64,000 nucleotides of DNA from Eutreptiella sp. 'Long Island Sound 2002' (taxonomy: Eukaryota > Euglenozoa > Euglenophyceae > Eutreptiales > Eutreptiaceae): NCBI GenBank assembly GCA_964036045.1, contig OZ038382.1, positions 9,910,235 to 9,974,234 of the forward strand. The letters are read 5' to 3'. Shown piece after piece: positions 56,527 to 64,000 of the stretch. The translations under genes and the position numbers were made by a program. The notes below the pieces were generated by a model. It ran no database searches. It saw only the letters and a program-made list of their open reading frames with translations, and was not told the DNA's origin. Each line of letters opens with the position of its first letter. Within the stretch, counting starts at the first letter, position 1.

Positions 56527-59500
56527 TCAGTACAAGTGCTGAGGCGCACTGAACCCCTCGGACAGCAGCCCCCGGCACGCCCGCGGTAGGTCGTCCAACA
56601 GCGGGGAGGATCCGGGGTTGCGGGACTGGACGGCGTCTATATAGCCCTTGCTGGCGTGGAAGGACCACTGCGGGCCCCAGGTGCCCCACACCACCCGGTG
56701 GGTGCCGCGCGCCCGCAGCACCTCCCAGGCCACGTAGAGTTCCGCCTGGTAGGACCCGTCTACGTGGACCGGGATGGGGATCCGGTAAGTCTGGTGCCAC
56801 CCGGTCATGGGGTCCGCCACCACCAGCCCGCCACCGGCCGTGTGGTTGGGATACCAAGAGGCGTCCTGCACGAAGACCGCCTCAGCGGGTACGTTTTGCA
56901 GGGTGACCCCCTCGGGTTGTACCTCCTGGGCCCACCGCATGCAGCGGGGCCACGGGGGGAGGGACTCCGGCCCACGAAACCGCGACGGCCAACCCGCTCT
57001 GCGGGTGCTGGACCAGTCCCGATAGCCGGCCGCCAGAGCCGCATGGCCGTCGTTCGCCTCGTCGATGGTCGTCGCCGCACCCAGGGGATGTTTGCTCACC
57101 TCCACGGCGTGGCTCCCTAGGGCGGCCCAGACTCGGATTTCCATGAGCCACGTATAGCGCAGGAACCGGTCATGGTCCGTGGGGTGGCACTCGCAGTCCG
57201 CCAGACCCCGGAGCACGCAGGGCATGTCCGGGTGGAACCGCCAGAGGGCGCACATATGCCCCCACCGGGCGGAAGCCCGGGTCAGGGGGTTGGGGTGGTT
57301 CAACTGCCGGGCGTAGTTGAGCACAAACGTGGTCAACACGTCAGGGCCCAAGGGACGTATGCCGGAGAGCCCCGCCTGCACAGGCCCGAGCAGGCGGTGC
57401 GCTGGCAGGTTTTCCCCCACGATCGCCCGGAGGGCGGAGACGGCGGGGTAGTCCGCGAGGTGCCATACCCGGACCGGGGGGGGCCGAACCCCGGCCTGGA
57501 ACCGGGCCATACCGCCCGCCTTCGGGTTGTACATGGCCGGGGGGTATTGCGCCCGCAAGGACGTGATGGGGATAGCTGTGGAAGCCCTTCGCGCCGCCAT
57601 CATGAACTTCCGAAAATACTCCTTATGGTATGTGTGTGGGAGGGCGTGTCGCCCCAGGGAGCGGATGTACTCCGTCTCCGACGGCACGGGCAGCCGGACC
57701 CCGTTCATCAGAACCGAGGGAACCCCGTACCGCACGCGCTGTCCCTCCATCCAGGTCCATAGTACGTGCATTTTTGACACGTCGGACCCCAGAGCCACGG
57801 CGTCCTCTGCGGCGGGGAGGGCCCTGGCGATGGCGGACGCGTCCTCCGGGGAGCCCCCGAGCCAGACCGTATCGTCGGCCCAGGCCAGACTGTGCAGAAG
57901 GCCTGTTGGGGTGAGCACCCCGGGGTAGTCTCGGGACACCATCTTCGCCCTTACTTCCCCCATAGGCGCGTAGTCCAACGGGGAAAGGGGGCAACCCTGC
58001 CCGGACCCCGCGTCGAACCACCCTTCAGCGTGGTCGATATCATCTGTGCCGCCCATGTCTAGGCGCATGTCCTCCACCAGGGAGCGGTGCAGGCGACACA
58101 GCTCCGGGCCGTAACCCACCACCTGGTGTACAGAGTCCCGAGACACGTGGTCCGGGGAACCGAAAGCGTGACGGACGTCGTCGAGCACGGGCCAGGCTTC
58201 GCCCCCGGAGCCCCAGCGGTGCCAAAAATAGTCGTGCAGCACCCTGAGGAAGTCCCATATGGACGTTCCCGGCCACAGGGCGAATTGGCTGGGGGGGAGG
58301 AAACCGTGCTCCCGAAGCCAGGGCTGTTCCTCCTCCTTCACCACTAGACCCACCACCTTGCGCAGAAGGACAAGGTTGGTGAGCGGGCGGTCGTTGGCCC
58401 CAATGCCATGGGGAGGTTTCTTAGGGAGGAGGTGGAGGTCCCCGTGCGAAAGGGCCTCCAAGCGTTCCCCCCGCATGTAGCGGTTGACGACCTCACATAC
58501 AATGGTGAGGCCGTCGTCGTCCATCTCCCGTAACATCCAGTACTGCAACTGGTCACGAGCCGGCGCCGTGTTGCCGGTGCGTTGGAGTATGCGGCGGAGG
58601 CGGGGGACCGTAGCCGTGGGCAACTCCAGTGGCTGTGCGGCTGTGACCCAGCCCGTGAGGGCCCTGACGTCCCCCGGCGTCAGCTCCCTCAGCGTCTTTT
58701 GGTGTCGGTGTCGAACCTGATCTGGAGCCACCTTGGCCCTGGCACGCGGCGCCACGTCCACACGAGCGCAGAACCGCGGTTGGACCGGCGGCGTGCGAAC
58801 TGGCCCGTACAGGTGGCGGAAAGCCCCACGGGAGGGTCTAGCGAAGGGGGCCACCTCCGGGAGATGGGAGAGATACCGCTGCAGGTTCCCCACCTCCCAG
58901 GCCTCCGCCAGGTCCTGGCGTAGATCCAACCGCTCTTTGAGCGTGTCCAGTGACTCCCACCATCGTGGGCACCGCATAGCGTGTGCCTGGAGCTGACGAT
59001 GGACCTGGTCCACGCGTCCTGGGAGCTCCCCGAATTCACGAGGGGGTCCGTGGGCCCTCTCTACCGCCCGCATGGTGGAGGCCAGGAAATACTCGTACAG
59101 GGCCGCCAGACCCTCTGGCCGCGACCCCTCCTCCCGGCGGGCCGCGGACAAGGCCGCATGGTAGCCGCCTGTGATGCCCGGGTCACGTATCTGGAAATGT
59201 CTGGCGCGTAGGCGCACTGGGGGTCTATCTTCCGGGTCCTTGGCGTCCCGAGCGTCCCACACCACCGGACGGTGGTCCGAGGGGAAGGGGGAAGCCTCGT
59301 CCACCCATAGATGCCCCTCCTTCGGGGCAGGACCGTGCAGAATGTGGTCTATCACCCCCACGCACCCTCGCCCGTCGGTCCACGTGGGCACCTCGGTTGC
59401 GGGACGACAGCGGGTTAGGCCGGTGTCCTGCATAAACTCCTCCCACAGGATGGTGAGGGCAGCCGGGGCCTGCCGGAAGCCTGCCGCCCAACCTGGGTTG

Positions 59501-61065
59501 GCGTTGAGGTCTCCCATCATTAGGGTATACACCCCACGACGAGGGGCCATGACGCCTAGGACCCATGCAAGGATGCTCCGCACCATGTCCAAGTCCTGGT
59601 CAGCCGGGAAATACACCACCACCGCCAGGACGTGTCCTCCCCGACAGTGGTACTCCAGGGCCACACCACGCCCGCTGGAGTGCATGTCCCGCCATACCTC
59701 CCGAAAAGTGGGGTGCCACCGCACCAGCAACTCCACCCCGGCCGCCGGATGCGCCGCCGGGGTGAATGTGGCCCAGTACATGGCGTGGACCACCATGAGG
59801 GCGGGTAGCTTGCCCACCTCCTGCAGCCCCACCAGGTCCGGGTATCCCCAACCGCGTAAACAAGACCCCAAAGCCGGCACCTTACCCACTAGACCTCTCC
59901 GGAAGTTCAAGGAGACAGCCCGAAGGCCCCCAAGCCCGCGGTGGTCGCAGGCGGTGTCCCTAGCGGACGTGCCATGCGTCCCACGGTCCGTGGGACCCGC
60001 CGCGTGTTCCAACCGACGGAGGACGGCTTGCCGGGCCTTGGCGGGGAGCTCTAGTGCCGTGGAGCGCCGCAAGTACCGCCCCAGTGCCCGTGCGTCGATG
60101 TTGGCTGCAACGTAGGCGGTGGAGCTGCTGGATGCAGCCTTGAGCACCACCCGACCGCGACTGTATGTGGATCTGGGCACCCACGTCACGGACCCCTCCG
60201 CTCCAGGCGGGTGGGTAACGCCCCCCCCAACGCTGTACACCTGTACCGAGTGGCCGCCCGAAACTTGGTACACGGCCATGTGGGCCGCCCACTGCTGCAG
60301 AATGGCGGGCAGGCGCCAGTCGCCCTGGAATAGGGACACGTGCCCCAACGTGGGGTGCAGGCCTGGTAAGCACTCCAGCGCCGCGGCCACGTCCTGCACG
60401 CCGCACATGGCGCCGGATACACCGAACACAATCCCCCACTGGGCAGAGGGGCGTCCCGGACATACTGAGTCCCGGGCCAGAAGCTTGAGCTGGCCGTGGG
60501 CCACGGCCCCCGGGGAGAACACGGCCCCGGCGTCCCACCCCAGAGTGACGGGGAGGGGAGGTTCGTCTTGGACGCCCTTTACGGGCTGGGTCCCCACACG
60601 GGGGGCGCCACCGGGTTCACCGGGGCGGGTGGGGCTGCGGCAGCGGCCGCTAGGACTGGTTCCCCGTACCAGGGTCTCGCATACCCCGAGGGGGGTGCCG
60701 CCGCGTCCGTGGCCGGGGCTGGCGGCCCGTACGGCTGGTGCTGATACGGGGCCTGTGGGATGCTCACCCCCTGCGGGGGCATGGCCGCCCCGTAGGGGGG
60801 CGCCCGGCCGTCCCCCGGGTAGCGGGGTTCCATAGGCGGCGCTCCCCAGTAAGCGGTGGACGGGGGGCCAGCCCCTGGTGATTGATGCGTTGGGCCCATG
60901 GGGTGCATCTCCGGCCGAGGGTAGGGGGACCGCTCCCCATAGCCCACGGGGGGGTCGTACGACCAGTGGTCCTGCCCCTAGCCGTCGTCCCGAGGGAGCC
61001 ATTGTGGTGGCTGGCGAGGTTGCTCGCCCCGCGCCGGCGGACGGTAATCGTAACGCCCATCCCAC
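56527..61065 (-). CDS. Retrotransposon ORF2: AP endonuclease, reverse transcriptase, RNase H (ends at in-frame TGA)
   Basis: 1,512-codon open frame. Its first ~160 codons lie antiphase over ORF1 and look like a shadow; the real protein probably starts near 60,580. Residues ~383-600 are an AP-like endonuclease: LQEV near 414, GDLNANPG near 518, SDHRP near 596. The RT palm follows: LDDVRHAFGS (motif A, ~961), GSGQGCPLSPL (~1020) and AWADD (motif C, ~1061; W replaces the usual F/Y). RNase H begins at VQDASW (~1399) with an E in AELYVAWEVL (~1442) and D in YIDAVQ (~1477). The frame stops at TGA 56,527-56,529 inside RNase H; the same frame continues beyond it. Confidence 0.85.
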   Translation of the reverse strand: MGWALRLPSAGAGRATSPATTMAPSGRRLGAGPLVVRPPRGLWGAVPLPSAGDAPHGPNASITRGWPPVHRLLGSAAYGTPLPGGRPGAPLRGGHAPAGGEHPTGPVSAPAVRAASPGHGRGGTPLGVCETLVRGTSPSGRCRSPTRPGEPGGAPRVGTQPVKGVQDEPPLPVTLGWDAGAVFSPGAVAHGQLKLLARDSVCPGRPSAQWGIVFGVSGAMCGVQDVAAALECLPGLHPTLGHVSLFQGDWRLPAILQQWAAHMAVYQVSGGHSVQVYSVGGGVTHPPGAEGSVTWVPRSTYSRGRVVLKAASSSSTAYVAANIDARALGRYLRRSTALELPAKARQAVLRRLEHAAGPTDRGTHGTSARDTACDHRGLGGLRAVSLNFRRGLVGKVPALGSCLRGWGYPDLVGLQEVGKLPALMVVHAMYWATFTPAAHPAAGVELLVRWHPTFREVWRDMHSSGRGVALEYHCRGGHVLAVVVYFPADQDLDMVRSILAWVLGVMAPRRGVYTLMMGDLNANPGWAAGFRQAPAALTILWEEFMQDTGLTRCRPATEVPTWTDGRGCVGVIDHILHGPAPKEGHLWVDEASPFPSDHRPVVWDARDAKDPEDRPPVRLRARHFQIRDPGITGGYHAALSAARREEGSRPEGLAALYEYFLASTMRAVERAHGPPREFGELPGRVDQVHRQLQAHAMRCPRWWESLDTLKERLDLRQDLAEAWEVGNLQRYLSHLPEVAPFARPSRGAFRHLYGPVRTPPVQPRFCARVDVAPRARAKVAPDQVRHRHQKTLRELTPGDVRALTGWVTAAQPLELPTATVPRLRRILQRTGNTAPARDQLQYWMLREMDDDGLTIVCEVVNRYMRGERLEALSHGDLHLLPKKPPHGIGANDRPLTNLVLLRKVVGLVVKEEEQPWLREHGFLPPSQFALWPGTSIWDFLRVLHDYFWHRWGSGGEAWPVLDDVRHAFGSPDHVSRDSVHQVVGYGPELCRLHRSLVEDMRLDMGGTDDIDHAEGWFDAGSGQGCPLSPLDYAPMGEVRAKMVSRDYPGVLTPTGLLHSLAWADDTVWLGGSPEDASAIARALPAAEDAVALGSDVSKMHVLWTWMEGQRVRYGVPSVLMNGVRLPVPSETEYIRSLGRHALPHTYHKEYFRKFMMAARRASTAIPITSLRAQYPPAMYNPKAGGMARFQAGVRPPPVRVWHLADYPAVSALRAIVGENLPAHRLLGPVQAGLSGIRPLGPDVLTTFVLNYARQLNHPNPLTRASARWGHMCALWRFHPDMPCVLRGLADCECHPTDHDRFLRYTWLMEIRVWAALGSHAVEVSKHPLGAATTIDEANDGHAALAAGYRDWSSTRRAGWPSRFRGPESLPPWPRCMRWAQEVQPEGVTLQNVPAEAVFVQDASWYPNHTAGGGLVVADPMTGWHQTYRIPIPVHVDGSYQAELYVAWEVLRARGTHRVVWGTWGPQWSFHASKGYIDAVQSRNPGSSPLLDDLPRACRGLLSEGFSAPQHLY

Positions 61066-61565
61066 GGGCCCCCCATTGACGGGGGAGCATGTCGTGAGCC
61101 TCCTCGGTGAAAATCTTCCTCCGGTGAGGGATATCTGCTTCCCCGTCGCGGGGTGTAGTCTCCCTCCGACCGATGGGAGGCCCGCGGGGGGGACCAGGAG
61201 GGGGACCGGCGCCGCTTCCGACCCTCTTCCCCGGCCCCGTCACGGTCTCGCGCCCGGATCACGCCGTTGGGCCCGGCCATAAGGTCCCCACTACGAATAC
61301 GCTGGAGCACGGCATTGCTCTTCTCCATATGGTGGGCCCGTAACATCCCACCGGAGTACGGTTGCTTGTTGGCCTTGGCCCACTCGTAGGTGAACTGCTT
61401 GTCGGCGTCGCCTCCGCCCCCTTCCAGGGTGGAGGCAGCCTCGGGCCGCACGCCCACGAGTGCCCAACCCCCGTCCTCCGTGTGGCATAGCTGCCCTTCG
61501 TCCTTGATATAGGACTGCACAACGTCAGTGAAGAGGAACGGCGCAGGCAAAGCACTGGTCGTCAA
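60579..61565 (-). CDS. Retrotransposon ORF1-like frame (one in-frame TAG)
   Basis: The frame is open from a TAA just upstream of 61,565 to a TAA at 60,579, except for one TAG at 60,978-60,980. About 330 residues: an acidic/neutral start, an R/S-rich basic tract (RKRRRSPSWSPP), then a P/G/Y-rich low-complexity half. That composition suits an RNA-binding ORF1 (gag-like) protein, but I see no CCHC knuckle or RRM. No ATG is obvious at the 5' end; the left limit is the nearest stop, so the true start is uncertain. ORF2 follows in a frame that equals a -1 shift, with its meaningful part beginning where this frame stops. Confidence 0.5.
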
Positions 61566-61636
61566 AGCAAACTCATCAGGCCATTAACACAAAAAGGTAT
61601 GCAAAGTCCTTTCGAAAAAAATGGAAACTCATAAAG

Positions 61637-61638
<2 letters not shown>

Positions 61639-61708
<70 letters not shown>

Positions 61709-61710
61709 AC
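61639..61710. repeat. (CA)n microsatellite, right flank of the retrotransposon
   Basis: CA run of about 70 bp with one AAA interruption near its right edge, same strand orientation as the left flank, directly abutting the element's 5' end. Confidence 0.95.
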
Positions 61711-61825
61711 CATGCCAATTCGTGGGCCTGACCGAGCGCACGGGGGGCCTATGCAAAGCAGCGGTCGAGTATCTGTAGTTGCAGCGTTGCTGCCACGACA
61801 GCTGCAGCTGTCCTGCCAGAGTTCC

Positions 61826-61968
61826 ACGGGCAGTGGTGGGGAGTCCATGACATGATGCCACACGACGAGGTCGGGACGAAGCCACCAGACCACATCCTGG
61901 ACAGGATCTGCTTGGTAGGTTTTTAAGGCTGGTAAGGCTTGTCAGAGGTCATCACACTCACCGCAGCT
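61826..61968. repeat. Dispersed repeat E, copy 2
   Basis: About 90% identical by eye to 37,438-37,580, same strand; in intron 1, just 5' of the retrotransposon. Confidence 0.85.
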
Positions 61969-62005
61969 CTTTGGGGTTGGTGGTGTGGTGGTGTGGTGGT
62001 GTGGT

Positions 62006-62172
62006 GGGGGGTGATCGCCGCATGGTGCTGATCATTTGAGAACATTGGGGGGCGGATGGTGGGAGATGGGGGGGGGTGGGGGAATGGAGCCCTCCTCCCC
62101 TAAAACAAATTCTCCGGCGCCTATGGTGCCCACGTATCGCCAAGGACAGGTAACTTTCAAAAGGGTCGGGGG
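62006..62172. repeat. Dispersed repeat D, copy 3
   Basis: GGTGATCGCCGCATGGTG, GCTGATCATTTGAGAACA, CTAAAACAAATTCTCCGGCG, TTTCAAAAGGG, G-run; in intron 1. Confidence 0.75.
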
Positions 62173-62278
62173 GGGGGGGTCACGTACATGGAGTCCGCAC
62201 TCCTCCCACACTGACGTCGGGCTCTCTCGCTCGCCTCACTCTAGCACACAGCACTGACTGACACTCACCACAATTCAC

Positions 62279-62662
62279 CGGTGCAGAACGAGTTGAAAAC
62301 GGGCAGGAGAAGCCGGTGGCAACCTCCTTAGGCTGGAACATCATGACCTCCTCGGCCTCCGCCAGTGGACAGGCTGTGCGGAAGAAATTGCGGACGGAAT
62401 GCCACTTGATGACAAGCACCCCGTACCAGGCGGCATGGAAGAACCACGTGCCGACCATCCACCAGTTCAATGCCTCGGCTCCGAACAGGCACTTGGCCGC
62501 TTCGTGGGGGGTGTTGCCATAGTAATCCAGGCAAATGATCAGCATGACAATGGCCACGTACAGCGTCAGGAGGCAGTACAGATACCACATGATGCGGCCG
62601 ATGGGGTGTTGACGGTAGCCCTTCTGAGTGGTGGCGTTGTTGGTGGGGGGCTGTGACTCGAC
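62279..62662 (-). CDS. P5 ATPase exon 1 (first visible): N-terminal membrane segments
   Basis: The acceptor is CTCCACAG before GTC GAG TCA. It encodes about 128 residues with two hydrophobic stretches (WYLYCLLTLYVAIVMLIICL and MVGTWFFHAAWYGVLVI) and then the P5-typical post-Mb segment KWHSVRNFFRTACPLAEAEE. There is no start codon at the acceptor, so an upstream exon is missing. The donor is ambiguous. A canonical GTGAGT lies at 62,268 but leaves phase 1, which does not fit exon 2. A weaker GTGAAT at 62,278 leaves phase 0 and does fit, and was chosen here. An unseen small exon between exons 1 and 2 is the alternative. Confidence 0.75.
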
Positions 62663-64000
62663 CTGTGGAGGTGTGTGGGATCAGGTGGCGGAGGGGGGGG
62701 GGAAGGGGAAGGGCTGGGAAGGGCTGGGCGGCAGGGCACAGGGAAGTGGAAGGGCACAGAAGGAGGGCCAGCGCAGTAAAGGGCAAAGGGGGCGCCTTGG
62801 CTGTCAGGCCGTACCACAGACAAAGTAGTAATGTGGTCCCCCACTACGACTCAAAGATGGTTTGCAAATGTGACACTACATGTTTGAGCTGTTGAAAACC
62901 TGAATTTGGGGGGAGGGGGGGCCCCGGAGCCTCCCTAAATTTTTTTTCGGGGGGGGGCAGGGATTTGCTTGAAGGGGTCCAGGGCTATGGGGGTAATTCC
63001 AGAGCAGCCACAGAGCGGTTACAGGGGACTGTGAAAGCGATTGCAGGCGGTTACTGGCGGTTGGAAATGCGATTGGGGCTGGTGTGGGGGCATGGGAACG
63101 CCTTTGGGGTAGAGTCAGGGCCGCAGTCTTGCGGGGGATTGCCCCCCTCCCCCGTCAAGCGAGTCCCTGGGGGGGGGGGGGGGTTGCGAAAAGGGACCAG
63201 CCTTATTCATCGGTCTGCATTCCATGCTCGGGCTTCAAGGGCCAGTGTTATGTTTCTCAGCCAGAGGGCATCAGCAAGGGGCTCCAAGGGCCGGTCCTGT
63301 TTCCCAGCTTCACAGCATCTGGTGAGCACGCAGCAAAGGGTCGAGGTACCAATGTTACTGCTGCAGGGGGCTGTAAGGGCGAATAGAGGGGCTCCAAAAG
63401 CAGCAGCCCCTCAGATCCGCACCCCAGAAGCCCCAAGGGCAACTGCCCTTGGGGGGAGTTTGCACGCCGCGCGCGCACCGCGTCAGGCATTTGAACGACT
63501 TCTCGGAAACAGTCTGCCTTTGGAGCCCCTGTAAATACTGTCCCTTGGTGGAGGTTGCTGGGGGAAGAGTTATGGCAGGGCGTGAGGGCCCCCCTGGGCG
63601 AGCTCTCATGCAACCAGTGCAGCAACAGGCTGAAAGAGGACAAATTACAGGCCTGCCAACATGGGAACATGGCCAAGGCACAAGCAAAGAAAAAGGCGCA
63701 CATGCATGTCATGAACGTTTTTGGGCTCCCAACTGGACGCAGTAGCCTCTAAATTGGCTGACACGGCCTACGAAACACCCCCCATTACACGCAACGCGTC
63801 TGATACTCCCCCCCACCGAAGCACGGGTGGGGGGGGGGGGTCTGGAAAGGGGCCTCCAAGGGCCCAGCTCACCCCAAACTCAATGTTGCCGCAGCCTTGT
63901 ACCCTCTAAATGCCTCTGAGGGCTGTCAACAGGCGAGTTTGGGTGGGGACTTAGGAGGCGGTCAGTTTGCAGGCCTCCTCAGACGAGATGCGGCATGCGC
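62663..64000. other. Upstream of the first visible P5 exon
   Basis: Expected to be intron or 5' region. Partial repeat F core at 63,000-63,090, G-runs at 62,691, 63,170 and 63,830, and a GCCGCGCGCGCACCGCG block at 63,465. I did not find the missing N-terminal exon. Confidence 0.5.

Larger units (their letters stand above)
54681..61638 (-). mobile_element. Non-LTR retrotransposon (APE + RT + RNase H), about 7 kb, inside intron 1 and a CA tract
   Basis: The minus-strand element has a proline/glycine-rich ORF1-like frame, a long ORF2 with AP-like endonuclease, reverse transcriptase, RNase H and a CCHC knuckle, and about 0.58 kb of 3' untranslated sequence. Its ends are taken as the inner edges of two (CA)n tracts (54,606-54,680 and 61,639-61,710) that have the same strand and register on both sides, as expected if it landed inside a single microsatellite. 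Domain set and single-copy look suggest a full-length insertion. Candidate clades are Tx1/L1, I-like or Dualen/RandI; this is inference. Confidence 0.75.
27197..62662 (-). other. Spliced gene: P5-type (P5B/ATP13A-like) P-type ATPase, 12 visible exons
   Basis: Gene-level entry. Twelve minus-strand exons (listed singly) join into about 1,180 residues, close to the usual 1,100-1,250 for P5 ATPases. In order they encode two N-terminal hydrophobic segments, the A domain with TGES, M4 with the phosphorylation site CFDKTGTLT, the N domain with KGSFE, the P domain with TGDN and MCGDGGND, and about six C-terminal membrane helices. The GLDF residues after DKTGTLT and the KGMLLAGIL / FKF segment resemble P5B (ATP13A2/3 polyamine or cation exporters of endolysosomal membranes) more than P5A. 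Splice sites were read by eye: exons 2-12 join in frame with GT-AG introns. Known from the family: P5B proteins pump polyamines or cations across internal membranes. The true substrate here is inference. An N-terminal exon upstream of 62,662 is expected but was not found in the last 1.3 kb of the window. Confidence 0.88.

Noticed and set aside
60579-61065. First ~160 codons of the ORF2 frame as real protein
   Set aside because: They overlap ORF1 in another frame and show G/P/R-rich shadow composition; endonuclease homology starts much later.

Overview
This is nuclear DNA of a eukaryote, most likely a unicellular alga or another protist with a large repeat-packed genome. The real exons are GC-rich and joined by GT-AG introns of 0.17 to about 12 kb. 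The spaces between hold mobile-element debris, CA/TG, TGTGG and GGGA microsatellites, minisatellites and dozens of long poly-G tracts. There is no operon, CRISPR or rRNA signal. I cannot name the species. A prasinophyte-like green alga or a stramenopile/haptophyte alga would fit; this is inference.

The right two thirds of the window (27.2-62.7 kb, minus strand) is essentially one gene: a P5-type (P5B-like, ATP13A family) cation/polyamine-transporting P-type ATPase. Twelve exons assemble into about 1,180 residues with the phosphatase loop TGES, the phosphorylation site DKTGT, the N-domain KGSFE, TGDN, GDGGND and the C-terminal membrane segments. The 3' end with its stop codon is present; the first N-terminal exon(s) are not seen. 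Ten of the eleven junctions are in frame as drawn; the donor of the first visible exon is uncertain.

The introns of that gene carry the mobile elements. Intron 1 holds a nearly full-length non-LTR retrotransposon (AP endonuclease, reverse transcriptase, RNase H, R2-type CCHC knuckle) sitting between two CA tracts. Other introns hold two hAT-like MITEs with perfect 8-bp target duplications, two copies of a terminal-inverted-repeat element filled with a GCGGCATGCT array, one of which was hit by a MITE, four copies of a dispersed repeat that keeps a minus-strand reading frame, and several tRNA-derived SINE-like heads.

The left part (1-27 kb) is mostly non-coding repeats with small islands of coding sequence on the minus strand: two exons of a protein with a nucleotidyltransferase-like 'SDIDLFIYG' domain (1.0-2.8 kb), a partial J-domain exon (9.3-9.7 kb), an unrecognised GC-rich exon (10.3-10.5 kb), and a decayed DDE transposase inside a terminal-inverted-repeat element (20.55-21.72 kb). 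The interval 24.4-26.5 kb is tandem-repeat DNA, including a 300-bp perfect TGTGG array.
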